Shown here: positions 9,624-19,816 of the stretch, piece by piece
Layout: every line of letters begins with the position of its first letter
How positions within the stretch are numbered: position 1 is the first letter of the stretch
From: Syntrophomonadaceae bacterium
GTDB lineage: Bacteria > Bacillota > Syntrophomonadia > Syntrophomonadales > DTU052
Direction: 5' to 3'
Assembly: GCA_012728655.1 (NCBI GenBank)
Contig: JAAYEQ010000041.1
Span: forward strand, 1-64,000
Length of the DNA stretch: 64,000 nucleotides
Notes under the pieces: model-generated
What the model saw: the letters and a program-made list of their open reading frames with translations, nothing else
The model's database searches: none
Told to the model about the DNA's origin: nothing
Translations under genes and position numbers: made by a program

Positions 9624-11375
9624 TTAGTTTGCCCCCCTTTCCAGCACTGCATCAAACTTGCATACATCGATACAGAGACCGCATCCTTGGCACAGATCGG
9701 GGTTGATCCGGGCCTTCTTTTCTTCCTGTACCCAGTAAACCCCGGTACAACCCAATTTGATGCAGATCTTGCACCCTTTACACTTGTCCTCATCTATATA
9801 AAGCGAAGGTTTGGGCGATTTATCGATTAGGGCACAGGGACGGGTGGCCAGGATAACCGAAGGACCGTCATGAGACAGTTCTTCATCCAGGGCTTTTTCC
9901 AGTTCCCCAATCCTCAAAGGATCCACCTTGCGGACCCGCTTTACTCCGACGGCACGAGCCAAGGCCTCCAGGTCCAAGCGGGAGGTTTCCTCCTCGGTAA
10001 TGGTCCTCCCGGTGGCCGGATGATCCTGGTGGCCGGTCATGGCCGTGGTTCCGTTGTCCAAGATCATGACCGTGGTGTTGCCCCGATTGTAGACGGTGTC
10101 AATCAGCGGGGTTATCCCCGAGTGCACAAAGGTGGAATCCCCGATCACGGCCACTGTTTTCCGGGCGGATTCAGGCCCCCGGGCCTTCTCCAACCCCAGG
10201 GCGGCTCCGATGCTGGCACCCATACACAGGGTGGTATCCATGGCTCCCAGGGGCTTTAACGCTCCCAGTGTGTAACAGCCTATATCCCCGGTAACCGTCA
10301 GCCGCTTGCGTTTCAGAACATAGAACACCCCGCGGTGGGGACAACCCGGGCACAGCAGCGGCGGCCGGGCCGGTATGCTCTCGTCCAACTGATAACCGGA
10401 CGGAGCGGGTACCCCCAGCAGCAGTTCCTCCAGGAGTTCGGGGCTGTATTCGCCGGTACGGGGAAGGACCGATTTTCCTGTTACCTCAATGCCCCAGGCT
10501 TTGAGTTGTTCTTCGATTACGGGCTCCAATTCCTCAACCACATAGAGTTTTTTCACCTGGCTCGCAAAGCTGCGGATCAGCTTTTCCGGCAGGGGATTAA
10601 CCGTTCCCAGTTTCAGGGCCGACACCTCGGGCATGACTTCCTTCACATACTGGTAGGGAATACCGCTGGTAATGATACCAATATTGCGGTCACCCCATTC
10701 AATGCGGTTCAATGGGCTCTCCTCCACGTATTCCCGCAGGGCGGCCATGCGTTTCTCCACCTCCAGGTGGCGGAGCCGGGCAAATCCGGGCAGCATTACA
10801 TACTTGGCCTCATTCTTCTTGTATTCCTTAAGCGGACGGTCGAGTTTTTCACCCGGCTGCACCAGGCTCTGCGAGTGGCACAGGCGGGTGGTGACCCTCA
10901 GCATCACCGGTGTATCATACTGTTCACTCAGGTCAAAGGCTTCGCGGGTGAAATCAAGCGCCTCCTGACTGTCGGAGGGCTCAATCACCAGCAGCTTGGC
11001 GAACCTCCCATAACCGCGGTTGTCCTGCTCGTTCTGCGAGGAGTGCATCCCCGGGTCATCGGCTGAAACCAGCACCAGTCCGCCGTTTACCCCGGTGTAA
11101 GAAAGGGTGTACAGCGGATCGGCCGCCACATTGACCCCTACGTGTTTCATCGCCACCAGGGTGCGGGCACCGCCCAGCGAAGCACCGAATCCGACCTCCA
11201 AGGCCACTTTCTCATTGGGGGACCATTCCGCATAAACCCCCTCAAAACGGCTGATGTTTTCTACAATCTCAGTGCTGGGGGTTCCCGGGTAAGCCGCAGC
11301 CACTGTAACCCCGGCCTCGTAAGCTCCCCGCGCAATGGCCATATTCCCGATCATCAAGCTTTTCAACTTCATCAC
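9624..11375 (-). CDS. iorA: Indolepyruvate ferredoxin oxidoreductase alpha subunit
   Basis: GVTVAAAYPGTPSTEI, TPP-binding GDIGCYTLGALKPLGAMDTTLCMGASIG, C-terminal CKGCKICIKLGC/CQGCGLCIDVC ferredoxin motifs. Confidence 0.95.
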   Translation of the reverse strand: MMKLKSLMIGNMAIARGAYEAGVTVAAAYPGTPSTEIVENISRFEGVYAEWSPNEKVALEVGFGASLGGARTLVAMKHVGVNVAADPLYTLSYTGVNGGLVLVSADDPGMHSSQNEQDNRGYGRFAKLLVIEPSDSQEALDFTREAFDLSEQYDTPVMLRVTTRLCHSQSLVQPGEKLDRPLKEYKKNEAKYVMLPGFARLRHLEVEKRMAALREYVEESPLNRIEWGDRNIGIITSGIPYQYVKEVMPEVSALKLGTVNPLPEKLIRSFASQVKKLYVVEELEPVIEEQLKAWGIEVTGKSVLPRTGEYSPELLEELLLGVPAPSGYQLDESIPARPPLLCPGCPHRGVFYVLKRKRLTVTGDIGCYTLGALKPLGAMDTTLCMGASIGAALGLEKARGPESARKTVAVIGDSTFVHSGITPLIDTVYNRGNTTVMILDNGTTAMTGHQDHPATGRTITEEETSRLDLEALARAVGVKRVRKVDPLRIGELEKALDEELSHDGPSVILATRPCALIDKSPKPSLYIDEDKCKGCKICIKLGCTGVYWVQEEKKARINPDLCQGCGLCIDVCKFDAVLERGAN

Positions 11376-11554
11376 CTCTTTCCGAAATGCAACCCATTAT
11401 TCATCCCGTATCTATTTAATGACCACCGGACCCCCCATAATAAAAAATGACCTGAATCGAACAGGAACAACCCTGTTCCGACCCGGTCATCACTGGGTTT
11501 CCGGCCAGGTCAACCCATCCAGGTTATCCTACCGTTCTTCCGCACCACCGGGAG

Positions 11555-12388
11555 TTATTCTTCTTCAAGGATTCTCTGTACATAAGGCGGCAATACAAAT
11601 GCAGCCCGGTGTATTTCTTCAGTGTAATATTTTAAACCATCAAGCCGCTGTTTGTCACCCCTGCCGACCCGGGGATCAATACTCTTGGCGCCGATGGCAA
11701 ACGCCCAGAAATCACTGATGTACGTGGGCACCACGGTCAGATACATGCCGTAAATGGGAAAAGTAGCCTTCATGTTGCTCCACACCTTCTTGAAATAGTC
11801 CCGGAAAAAGTTGGGCGATTCGGCGTGGGCCACCATTATCCCGTCCGGATTCATGATCTCCCGGCAGTTGCGGTAGAATTCAGCCCCAAACAGTTCCACC
11901 GCCGGACCGGTAGGATCGGATGAATCCACCAGTATCACGTCGTAGCGCTCGTCGGCATCCCTGACAAACGCTACTCCATCCTCGAAAAAGAGATGAGCAC
12001 GTGGATCGTCATAGGCGCTGGCAATGGTGGGAAGAAACTCCTTACACACCTCAACCACCCGTTGATCTATCTCCACCATGTCCACATGCTGTACCTCCGA
12101 ATGTTTCAGCACCTCGCGCAGGGTCCCGCCATCTCCGCCGCCGATGATCAGCACCCGCTGGGGGTTGGGATGGGCGTGCATCGCCACATGGGTTATCATC
12201 TCGTGGTAGATGAACTCGTCCCGCTCCGTGGTCTGCAGGGCCCCATCAAGGATAAGAGCCCGACCGAAATCAACCATATCAACTATCCTCAGTTCTTGAA
12301 ACGGCGTTTTCTCGTACCAAAGGGTTTCTTTTATTTTCCAGTGAACCCGATGGCCATCAGTATGAGTTTCTTCAAACCAAATAGTCAT
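11555..12388 (-). CDS. speE: Spermidine synthase (polyamine aminopropyltransferase)
   Basis: LDGALQTTERDEFIYHEMITHV, LIIGGGDGGTLREVLKH, VDSSDPTGPA. Start taken as MTIWFEE (12388) rather than 12448. Confidence 0.93.
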   Translation of the reverse strand: MTIWFEETHTDGHRVHWKIKETLWYEKTPFQELRIVDMVDFGRALILDGALQTTERDEFIYHEMITHVAMHAHPNPQRVLIIGGGDGGTLREVLKHSEVQHVDMVEIDQRVVEVCKEFLPTIASAYDDPRAHLFFEDGVAFVRDADERYDVILVDSSDPTGPAVELFGAEFYRNCREIMNPDGIMVAHAESPNFFRDYFKKVWSNMKATFPIYGMYLTVVPTYISDFWAFAIGAKSIDPRVGRGDKQRLDGLKYYTEEIHRAAFVLPPYVQRILEEE

Positions 12389-12737
12389 TTTCATCCTCCC
12401 GCTTTTTATTCTGAATTCGAGTTCTTTCTCGAACGAGTTCCTGTACAACTGCCTTTAACTGCTCAATGCTCTCCGGCTGTTTAAGATCGGCGGCCAGCAG
12501 TGTGGCCTTTATGATCTCATCTATCTCTTCGGTTTCCGGTATGCTTTCATACTCGGTAAACTCCTCCAGGATATGAAGAAGCTCAAGGTCTTGCTGTATT
12601 ATAACCAGATCAATTATATCGAGAAGACAACGGGCCTCCTCCGGTTTCAACCTGCCCTTGACCTGCAGAACCCCAATAATACGGGCCAGTTCCGTATACC
12701 ATTTCTCCGGCCGGTTTTTAAGATCTATGATCACCAA
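12372..12737 (-). CDS. Conserved-looking hypothetical protein, downstream of DnaB-like gene
   Basis: 121 aa ORF directly abutting the DnaB-like stop codon and overlapping the speE start; TTG start. Confidence 0.55.
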   Translation of the reverse strand: MVIIDLKNRPEKWYTELARIIGVLQVKGRLKPEEARCLLDIIDLVIIQQDLELLHILEEFTEYESIPETEEIDEIIKATLLAADLKQPESIEQLKAVVQELVRERTRIQNKKREDENDYLV

Positions 12738-14081
12738 TTACACCAGCCTTGCGTCCCGAAGCGTCTGCCGGGCTTTGTCAAAGTGGATCATAATATCGAT
12801 TCCACTGCGCCCGTCGCGGTTCTTATCTATGATCAGCCGGTAATTCACATCGCGGAACCGTTTCAGCTTTTCGTTCTGCTCAATCTCCTCGGCGGTGACC
12901 GGGACCATTTTTATCATAAGGTCACATTCGTTTTTCATACGCCGGGCTCCCTGCAGAGTCCCGTCCTCGTTCAACTGCACCAAACACATGACCGCAATCT
13001 CCAGGTTCTGAGCCAGCATCTTCTGCGTCTTTACGATTTGTTCCAGTATCTGCCATTCGGCGTAATTGGGGGTCAGCTTCTCCATGCGCCCGACATAGTC
13101 CAGGATCATCATCTTGATATCATATTGGGCCTTGAACTTACGGGTAATGGAAACTATCTTTTCCGGTGTCAGGTTGGGACAGGGGTAAGAGTAAAACCCG
13201 CTGTTGCTGAGCACCGAGTATCCCTGCAACACCTCGGAGAACTCCCGGGAAGTCAGATCTCCGGAACGGATTTTTTCATGCTCCACCTGGGAAAGGATTG
13301 ACCCCCAACGGAGGGCGATCTGCACCCGGCTCATTTCGGTGTTAAGATATAATATGTTGGCTTTGTGCTCGATGGTCACCGCTTTGGCGGTATGGAGGGC
13401 AAATGCGGTCTTCCCGTGACCGGTTTGTGCCCCCAGAATGATCAGATCCCCGGGCTTGTACCCCAGGGTAACATTATTCAGGGAATCAAACCCGGTGGGA
13501 AGTCCGTCCAGCGGCAGAACCCCTTTATTGACCTCGCTTATTTCCTTGAAACGCAGGTACCTGCGTTCAACCTCGGCATAGCCCAGGTTGGCCAGTTCCT
13601 GCGGTGAGTCCACATGGTCGTCCTTATCCAGAACCGTCAGGTTGGTAAGTTCTTCTTCGGCCTGCATCAGTAGATCGTCAACCGGCAGTTGTTTTTCCCG
13701 AATCATCTGGTGATAACGGCGCAGAAACGCCTCAAACTTGCGCAGCCGCGAACTGTCTTTGACGCGTTTCAGCCAATACCCGATATTTTCGCCTTCGATG
13801 AAGTGTTCGGCTATATAAGCAAGTTCGGATATCTCCTGCTGGGTCCGAAACAGGTTGAGGTTCTGGGCTTCCTTTAATAACTCGGCAAAAGTAGGCTTGA
13901 CATCACGCTTATAAAGCTGGCAGATCAGGGAAAAAACCATGCGGTGAAGGGGATGATAAAAATCCTCTTCCTTAAGCGAATCATAGGCCTCGATACGGGC
14001 CTCTTCAGAATTAAGCATTCCCGACAGAACCCGACGTTCGCTCTCCAGGTCCACCAGGATCTCCTCTTGGATCTTCTGCAT
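12738..14081 (-). CDS. DnaB-type replicative helicase
   Basis: N-terminal DnaB-like domain, LPTGFDSLNNVTLGYKPGDLIILGAQTGHGKTAFALH Walker A, MMILDYVGRM, IIDKNRDGRSG. Confidence 0.85.
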   Translation of the reverse strand: MQKIQEEILVDLESERRVLSGMLNSEEARIEAYDSLKEEDFYHPLHRMVFSLICQLYKRDVKPTFAELLKEAQNLNLFRTQQEISELAYIAEHFIEGENIGYWLKRVKDSSRLRKFEAFLRRYHQMIREKQLPVDDLLMQAEEELTNLTVLDKDDHVDSPQELANLGYAEVERRYLRFKEISEVNKGVLPLDGLPTGFDSLNNVTLGYKPGDLIILGAQTGHGKTAFALHTAKAVTIEHKANILYLNTEMSRVQIALRWGSILSQVEHEKIRSGDLTSREFSEVLQGYSVLSNSGFYSYPCPNLTPEKIVSITRKFKAQYDIKMMILDYVGRMEKLTPNYAEWQILEQIVKTQKMLAQNLEIAVMCLVQLNEDGTLQGARRMKNECDLMIKMVPVTAEEIEQNEKLKRFRDVNYRLIIDKNRDGRSGIDIMIHFDKARQTLRDARLV

Positions 14082-14134
14082 GGTGCCAGGTGCCTTTCTT
14101 TAGTTGTAATTATACCAATTGGGCTTTACCCTTT

Positions 14135-15277
14135 TCACTTTCCTACTGCGGTACCTTCTCTGGAAGTGCTGGGAGGAATATATATCTCCCGTTCTTCGGC
14201 CGGTTTCCGGGTAAGTCTTACCGGTTTATCCCCCATCTTGCGCCGGGATTGATGCTCCAGCATCTCCGCTTCGACATCCTTCAGAGTGCGAATATTCTTC
14301 TCCTTCCAGTTGCTGAGAATACCGTCTATGTAATCAAGCCCGCCGTTTTTGGTCCGGTTGCACATGATCTCACCGGCCCGCTTAATCATCTCCGCGGAGA
14401 ACCCCCAGTCATACCTCCATTTGTAATAAACCTTTTTGCGGGCTTCGGCGCTCATATCCAGACCGGTATATTGTCCGAATTCAATCACTTCCGGATCAAA
14501 ACCATAAGCCTGCGGAGGCTTGTCATCAACGAAGGTCCTAAAATAGGCTTCCATAGCCTCCAGGCTGTTGATGGAACACTCCTTCAAGCCGGAGGCAATC
14601 CGGGAAATCTCCCGGGGGTTATATATATTGCGCTCAAAACACAACTCCAGCATGCACAGGATAAACTCGGTCTTGAAACCCAGATCGTCCATCCACTTGC
14701 GCAGTTCATTGCTCATCTTGATGGAGAGCAGATTGCCCGTCTTCTGGGAAATAAAATCTGCCACCAGCTTGAAATCCTTATCTTTACTGCTCGGTGCGGG
14801 TTCGTGCAAGCCGCTGTTTCGGCGCCTCTCCTGCTGCAGCTCCTTTTCCAGTTCCTCAATCCGCTTCTCCTGTGCCCGTATTATAGCCTCCCCGTTCTGA
14901 TAGACATCTTTGGCTATTGCCGGGTGATCGCGGATAATTATCTCTCGCAGCCGGTAGTAAAGGGGTTCGAGAAAGATCTTGCGGGAGGCAAAACCCGACT
15001 TGGGTGATCCCTCCAACCTGATTAACCCCGCTTTTTCCCATTTTCCAAGTTTTCTCGACAGGCGGTTCTTTGAGATTACCGGGCATACCTGCAAAACCTG
15101 CCCCACTTCAACCCCGTTGCCGCTCAACGGCTTCGACCTGGTATAGACAAATAAAATGCCGCCTATGATGCCCAAATCCTCAGCATCCAAATCCAACTCA
15201 GCGGCATAGTTGTATAACATTATTGGAATCTGAACTAGCCCCCAGCGCATAATCTCCAGACTTGGCTCAATTTGCAT
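14135..15277 (-). CDS. DnaD-domain replication/primosome-like protein
   Basis: C-terminal YKWRYDWGFSAEMIKRAGEIMCNRTKNGGLDYIDGILSNWKEKNIRTLKDVEA resembles DnaD_2; N-terminal winged-helix-like region. Start trimmed from 15352 to MQIEPSLE. Confidence 0.7.
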   Translation of the reverse strand: MQIEPSLEIMRWGLVQIPIMLYNYAAELDLDAEDLGIIGGILFVYTRSKPLSGNGVEVGQVLQVCPVISKNRLSRKLGKWEKAGLIRLEGSPKSGFASRKIFLEPLYYRLREIIIRDHPAIAKDVYQNGEAIIRAQEKRIEELEKELQQERRRNSGLHEPAPSSKDKDFKLVADFISQKTGNLLSIKMSNELRKWMDDLGFKTEFILCMLELCFERNIYNPREISRIASGLKECSINSLEAMEAYFRTFVDDKPPQAYGFDPEVIEFGQYTGLDMSAEARKKVYYKWRYDWGFSAEMIKRAGEIMCNRTKNGGLDYIDGILSNWKEKNIRTLKDVEAEMLEHQSRRKMGDKPVRLTRKPAEEREIYIPPSTSREGTAVGK

Positions 15278-15543
15278 ATGCGGTATGCCTCCTGACCGAA
15301 GTATGAAGATTATACCATAGCCCCCCACCGCCAACAATGATAACCAAATCATGTTTATTTTGATTAGACGGGCTTAGGTTTCTATTTCGTTGGATCTAAC
15401 ATGGTCTTTCATTATTACACCCGGTTTTTGGCAACAGAAACAGCGATTTAAAGACTGCTATTACCAAAAATCTCCATGGTTTGTGATTAACTGACACACT
15501 CGGCAGGCGTTGAGTTTTTCCTGCCAGTTTTTGTAATCATTTC

Positions 15544-17145
15544 TTATCCCAGCAAAACCTTTCTCGCCTCGTTCAAGCTCCTGATCAGTTCATCATACCG
15601 CCCGGCCTCCAAACTCGACTGAAAATGTCGGTTGACATCCAGCCGGAATTGCAGATAGGCTTCTTCCGCCTCCAAGGCCCGACTCCTGAAGAAGACTTCA
15701 GGATCGAATTCACAAGGTCTGACCAAGGAGTGTTCCTCCTGGGGAACGGCGGTCAGATCGAACTCATCCAACCAGTCGGGAACGCTTACCGGCACCCCCA
15801 ATTCGTCGGCAATCAACTGGGCCAGGGTGAACTGGGCCTGTTCCTCGCCGTGGACCAGAAATATCATCTTGGGCTTAACAATAAAACGCTTTAACCAGGA
15901 CACAATAACGGCTTGGTCCGCATGGGCCGAATAGCCGTCGATCTGTACGATATCCGCTTTAACCGCGATTTCCTCCCCATGAATCCTTACCAGTTTCTCG
16001 CCGTCCAGGAGTCGCCGCCCCAGGGTGCCAATCGCCTGGTATCCCACAAACAGGATGGTGGACTCGGGCCGCCACAGGTTGTGTTTGAGATGATGCTTGA
16101 TCCGCCCCGCATCACACATGCCGCTGGCCGAAATGATAATATTCCCCCCGGAAGACTCGTTTAAAGCCACCGACTCCTCCCGGGTCCTGGAGTATTCCAG
16201 ATTGGGCATTAGGAAGGGGTCGGCTCCTTCCATTAAAAGCTGTCGGGTCTCGTTGTCATAAAACTCGGCACTGCGCTTGAATATCTCGGTGGCTGCAATC
16301 GCCAGAGGACTGTCGATATAGATCTTTTGCTCCTTCGGCAGCCGGCCTTGCTGGTACAGCAGGTTCAGGTCGTAGATTAAATCCTGGGTTCTTTCCACGG
16401 CAAAAGCCGGGATTATCAGATTCCCGCCCTTCCTCCTGGTATACTCGATGGCCTCCAAGAGCCGATCCATGCGGGTGGTATTGGCCTGGTGCAGCCGGTC
16501 CCCGTATGTCGATTCCAGTATGATATAATCGGCATTCTCGATACGGGTGGGATCCTTTATTATCCGCTGGCGGACATTGCCCAGGTCGCCGCTGAAGACC
16601 AGTTTGGTTTTTTGATCGTTTTCGGTAACCCAGATTTCAACAATGGCCGAACCCAATATGTGTCCGGCATCCCGAAGACGGACTTCCACGTCTGGAGCCG
16701 GACTGAATATCTCGTCGTAACCGTAGGGCTGGAACAGTTCCATACAACGGCGGGCATCTTCAACGGTATATATCGGTGTCAGCAAGGGCTTGCCCGCACG
16801 GGTCAGCTTGCGGTTCTTCCTCTCTACTTCCATTTCCTGTATATAGGCTGAATCGGGCAGAAGAATGGCAGCGAGGTCGGCAGTGGCATAAGTACAGTAT
16901 ATGGGCCCTTTGAAGCCTTGCACAAACAATTTCGGAATCAGGCCGGAATGATCGATATGGGCATGGGTTAATATCAGAAAATCGAGTGAGGACGGCTCTA
17001 CCCGAAAAGGCTGGTAATTGCGTTCCTTAACCGAGGATTTCCCCTGAAACAGTCCGCAGTCTACCGCAAAGCGGGTCTTCTCCGTTTCGACAACAAAAAA
17101 GGAACCGGTGACGGTTCGAGCTGCTCCGTGAAACGATATTTTCAT
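15544..17145 (-). CDS. MBL-fold / beta-CASP ribonuclease-like hydrolase
   Basis: MKISFHGAARTVTGSFFVVET, LTHAHIDHSGLIPKL, SGDLGN, ASGMCDAGRIKHHLKHNLW, DGYSAHAD, VHGEEQA. Confidence 0.92.
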   Translation of the reverse strand: MKISFHGAARTVTGSFFVVETEKTRFAVDCGLFQGKSSVKERNYQPFRVEPSSLDFLILTHAHIDHSGLIPKLFVQGFKGPIYCTYATADLAAILLPDSAYIQEMEVERKNRKLTRAGKPLLTPIYTVEDARRCMELFQPYGYDEIFSPAPDVEVRLRDAGHILGSAIVEIWVTENDQKTKLVFSGDLGNVRQRIIKDPTRIENADYIILESTYGDRLHQANTTRMDRLLEAIEYTRRKGGNLIIPAFAVERTQDLIYDLNLLYQQGRLPKEQKIYIDSPLAIAATEIFKRSAEFYDNETRQLLMEGADPFLMPNLEYSRTREESVALNESSGGNIIISASGMCDAGRIKHHLKHNLWRPESTILFVGYQAIGTLGRRLLDGEKLVRIHGEEIAVKADIVQIDGYSAHADQAVIVSWLKRFIVKPKMIFLVHGEEQAQFTLAQLIADELGVPVSVPDWLDEFDLTAVPQEEHSLVRPCEFDPEVFFRSRALEAEEAYLQFRLDVNRHFQSSLEAGRYDELIRSLNEARKVLLG

Positions 17146-17210
17146 GGTTTTCCTCCCCAAATAGCCGATCCTGCTACATTTTTCTAAACAAATTGTAACC
17201 CAGCAGGGCA

Positions 17211-17687
17211 TTAAACCGCAATGATACGTTTTTGGCCTCCTTTTTTGGCCAGACCCTTCAACCCCTCAATCATTTCCTCCAACTCCCGCAGGATCAGGTC
17301 CTTGCGCCCGGTCTTGGCAGCCTCGGTTATGTTTTCAAATCCGATCCGTCCCCAATCCCTGATCACATTCTCCTGGTTAAGATCATCCAGGATATCATCG
17401 TACTTGATGCTGGTTTTCTCCAATAGCTGGTAATACATGTATTTAAGCTGGTTGATTTTCTGGAGAATATCTTCCAGCGACACATCTTCGCGCTCGCACA
17501 TCCCGTGAGCCTGAACCAATCCGTTGTACAATACGGGGTTATTCAAAATCCGTGACGAAAGCTCGGCACGGTATTGCTTCTCAGCCAAGAACTTCAAGTA
17601 ATCCAGCAGGTTTTTCCTGCCCTCGGTCTGTAATAGCCGAAAACACTTGAGCAGCATAATATCCTGGCTCGTAAGTTCGAATAACAA
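17211..17687 (-). CDS. Hypothetical protein
   Basis: 158 aa ORF on the same strand upstream of the beta-CASP gene; no family recognised. Confidence 0.6.
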   Translation of the reverse strand: MLFELTSQDIMLLKCFRLLQTEGRKNLLDYLKFLAEKQYRAELSSRILNNPVLYNGLVQAHGMCEREDVSLEDILQKINQLKYMYYQLLEKTSIKYDDILDDLNQENVIRDWGRIGFENITEAAKTGRKDLILRELEEMIEGLKGLAKKGGQKRIIAV

Positions 17688-17837
17688 GCGAATCCCTCCC
17701 TGTCGACTCCATATTCAGAAGGATTCGCGTTTTCCTCTCCTTATCCTTTATCCAAGAATCTCCTTCTTGCCGCTTTATATTAGTGTTTTCGAGCTTTTTC
17801 TCCCTGGGGCTTGCAGCAGGTTACATTTCCGGATATA

Positions 17838-19010
17838 TCACACACGATGACGGGCAATAAAGGCTCCGATGCGCTCCAGCGCCTGCTCGATATGATCGAC
17901 ACTGGATGCATAGCAGCAGCGGATAAACCCCTCACCCGACCTGCCGAAAGCGTTGCCGGGCACCACTGCCACCTTCTCCTCCTGCAGGAGCTTTTCCGAG
18001 AACTCCATGCTGCTCATCCCCGTTACCGAAATCGAAGGAAAAACATAGAACGCACCCCGGGGCTCAAAACTGGGCAGCCCGATCTCCTTCAGTCCCTTAA
18101 GTATCAGGCGGCGACGGTAGTCATAATCCTCCACCATCCTTCTCATCTCCGCCTCCCCGTGCCTTAAGGCCTCTATGGCTGCCATCTGGCTCATTATGGG
18201 AGCGCACAGTATGGTGTACTGGTGAAGTTTGGTCATGGCCCCGATGATGTCACGGTTGCCGCAGGCATATCCGACGCGCCAGCCGGTCATGGCAAAGGCT
18301 TTGGAAAAACCGTTCATGACAATGGTCCGCTCCTTCATACCCGGCAGGGTGGCTATCGAAACATGTTTGCCCTCATAGGTCAGCTCACCGTAGATCTCAT
18401 CGGAGATCACGATCAAGTCGTTGGCAACTATAATGTCCACCAGGTCCAGCAGGTGATCGCGCCCCATTATGCCCCCGGTGGGGTTATTGGGGTAGGTCAG
18501 CAACAGTACTTTCGAGCGGGGAGTAATTTTCCGGGCCAGTTCATCCCGGGTCAAACGGAATTCGTCTTCTTCCCGGGTATCCAGAATAACCGGGGTTCCC
18601 CCGGCTACAATGGTGCCGGGTACGTACGATACATACGAGGGTTCGGGGATTAAAACCTCGTCCCCGGGTTCCAGCAAAACCCGAAAGGCCAGGTCGATGG
18701 CTTCACTGACCCCCACGGTTACCAGGATTTCAGTCTCCGGGTCATAGCTCAGGTTTTGCCAGCCGTGCATGTACCTGGCGATCTCTTCCCGCAGTTCGAT
18801 CATACCCGCGTTGGCGGTGTACATGGTGTAGCCTTTTTCCAGGGAGTAAAAACAGGCCTCCCGTATATGCCAGGGGGTAACAAAATCCGGTTCACCCACT
18901 CCCAGGGAAATAACCCCTTCCATATGAGAAGCCAAATCAAAGAACCTGCGTATTCCCGAAGGCGGAAGGCTCTTGATGCTGTTTGTCAGATACTTTTTGC
19001 CATCAATCAC
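17838..19010 (-). CDS. PLP-dependent class I aminotransferase
   Basis: SLGVGEPDFVTPWHI, TYPNNPTGGIM, SDEIYGELTYEG, NGFSKAFAMTGWRVGYA. Confidence 0.93.
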   Translation of the reverse strand: MIDGKKYLTNSIKSLPPSGIRRFFDLASHMEGVISLGVGEPDFVTPWHIREACFYSLEKGYTMYTANAGMIELREEIARYMHGWQNLSYDPETEILVTVGVSEAIDLAFRVLLEPGDEVLIPEPSYVSYVPGTIVAGGTPVILDTREEDEFRLTRDELARKITPRSKVLLLTYPNNPTGGIMGRDHLLDLVDIIVANDLIVISDEIYGELTYEGKHVSIATLPGMKERTIVMNGFSKAFAMTGWRVGYACGNRDIIGAMTKLHQYTILCAPIMSQMAAIEALRHGEAEMRRMVEDYDYRRRLILKGLKEIGLPSFEPRGAFYVFPSISVTGMSSMEFSEKLLQEEKVAVVPGNAFGRSGEGFIRCCYASSVDHIEQALERIGAFIARHRV

Positions 19011-19495
19011 GGGCTAACCACCAACCTGCGATCCATTTCCTTGTCATCGAAGATGAACCCATCCTGCTTGTAACGCTTGAGAACAAAATGGGTGGTCGTG
19101 CTCTGTACCTGGTCCATGGTAGCCAGTTTCTGCGAAATGAAAGTCGATATATCCTTTAGATCCTTTCCATGGACCACAACCGCCAGATCATACGAACCGC
19201 TCATAAGGTAAACCGCCCGCACCTCGGGGAAACGGCATATCCGGTTGGCAATGGCATCAAAACCAACCTCGCGTTCCGGGGTCACCTTAACCTCCACCAT
19301 GGCCGTAACCCCGTCATCTCCCGCTTTCTCCCAGTTGATAATCGTAGTGCGGCCGAGGATAATCTTATCCTTCTCCAACCGGGCAATCTCGGCGGCGACC
19401 CGGTTTTCATCCTCACCCAGCATGGCGGCAATCTGCTGGGAAGTGTGGCGGGCATCACGCTCCAGCAGTTCAAGGATCCGTCTGACCAGACTCAT
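19007..19495 (-). CDS. Lrp/AsnC family transcriptional regulator
   Basis: N-terminal HTH (RILELLERDARHTSQQIAAMLGEDENRVAAEIARLEKDKIILGRT) plus AsnC effector domain; RBS AGGAGGAG; 4-bp overlap with aminotransferase. Confidence 0.92.
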   Translation of the reverse strand: MSLVRRILELLERDARHTSQQIAAMLGEDENRVAAEIARLEKDKIILGRTTIINWEKAGDDGVTAMVEVKVTPEREVGFDAIANRICRFPEVRAVYLMSGSYDLAVVVHGKDLKDISTFISQKLATMDQVQSTTTHFVLKRYKQDGFIFDDKEMDRRLVVSP

Positions 19496-19560
19496 TTCGC
19501 ATCATCTCCTCCTATAAAATTGTATTGTCTTTTGTTAAAAGCAGTGACTAAAACATAAAT

Positions 19561-19812
19561 CCCGTCCCAGAAAGGGACGGGAACTTTCCCGCGGTACCAC
19601 CCAAATTGACATTGCTGTCCGCTCTGACCCGATAACGGCGGGGACCGTTCGGTTTATCCCTTGCGGGTTCACCGACACTCACGGGCGGCCTTCACCGCTG
19701 ACCATACCGGTTCGCACCGACCACCGGCTCTCTATAATGGGTTTTCGCGGCTACTCTTCCCGCTCATCGCTTTGCCGTGCCTCATAAAAGGCATTTAAGT
19801 TGATACATTAGG
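19561..19812 (-). promoter_or_regulatory. T-box leader upstream of Lrp/aminotransferase operon
   Basis: Minus strand carries GGGTGGTACCGCGG (T-box), GCGATGAGCGGGAAGAGTA, AGAGAGCCGGTGGTCGGTGCGAACCGG, and terminator TCCCGTCCCTTTCTGGGACGGGA. Confidence 0.93.
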
Positions 19813-19816
19813 TTTT

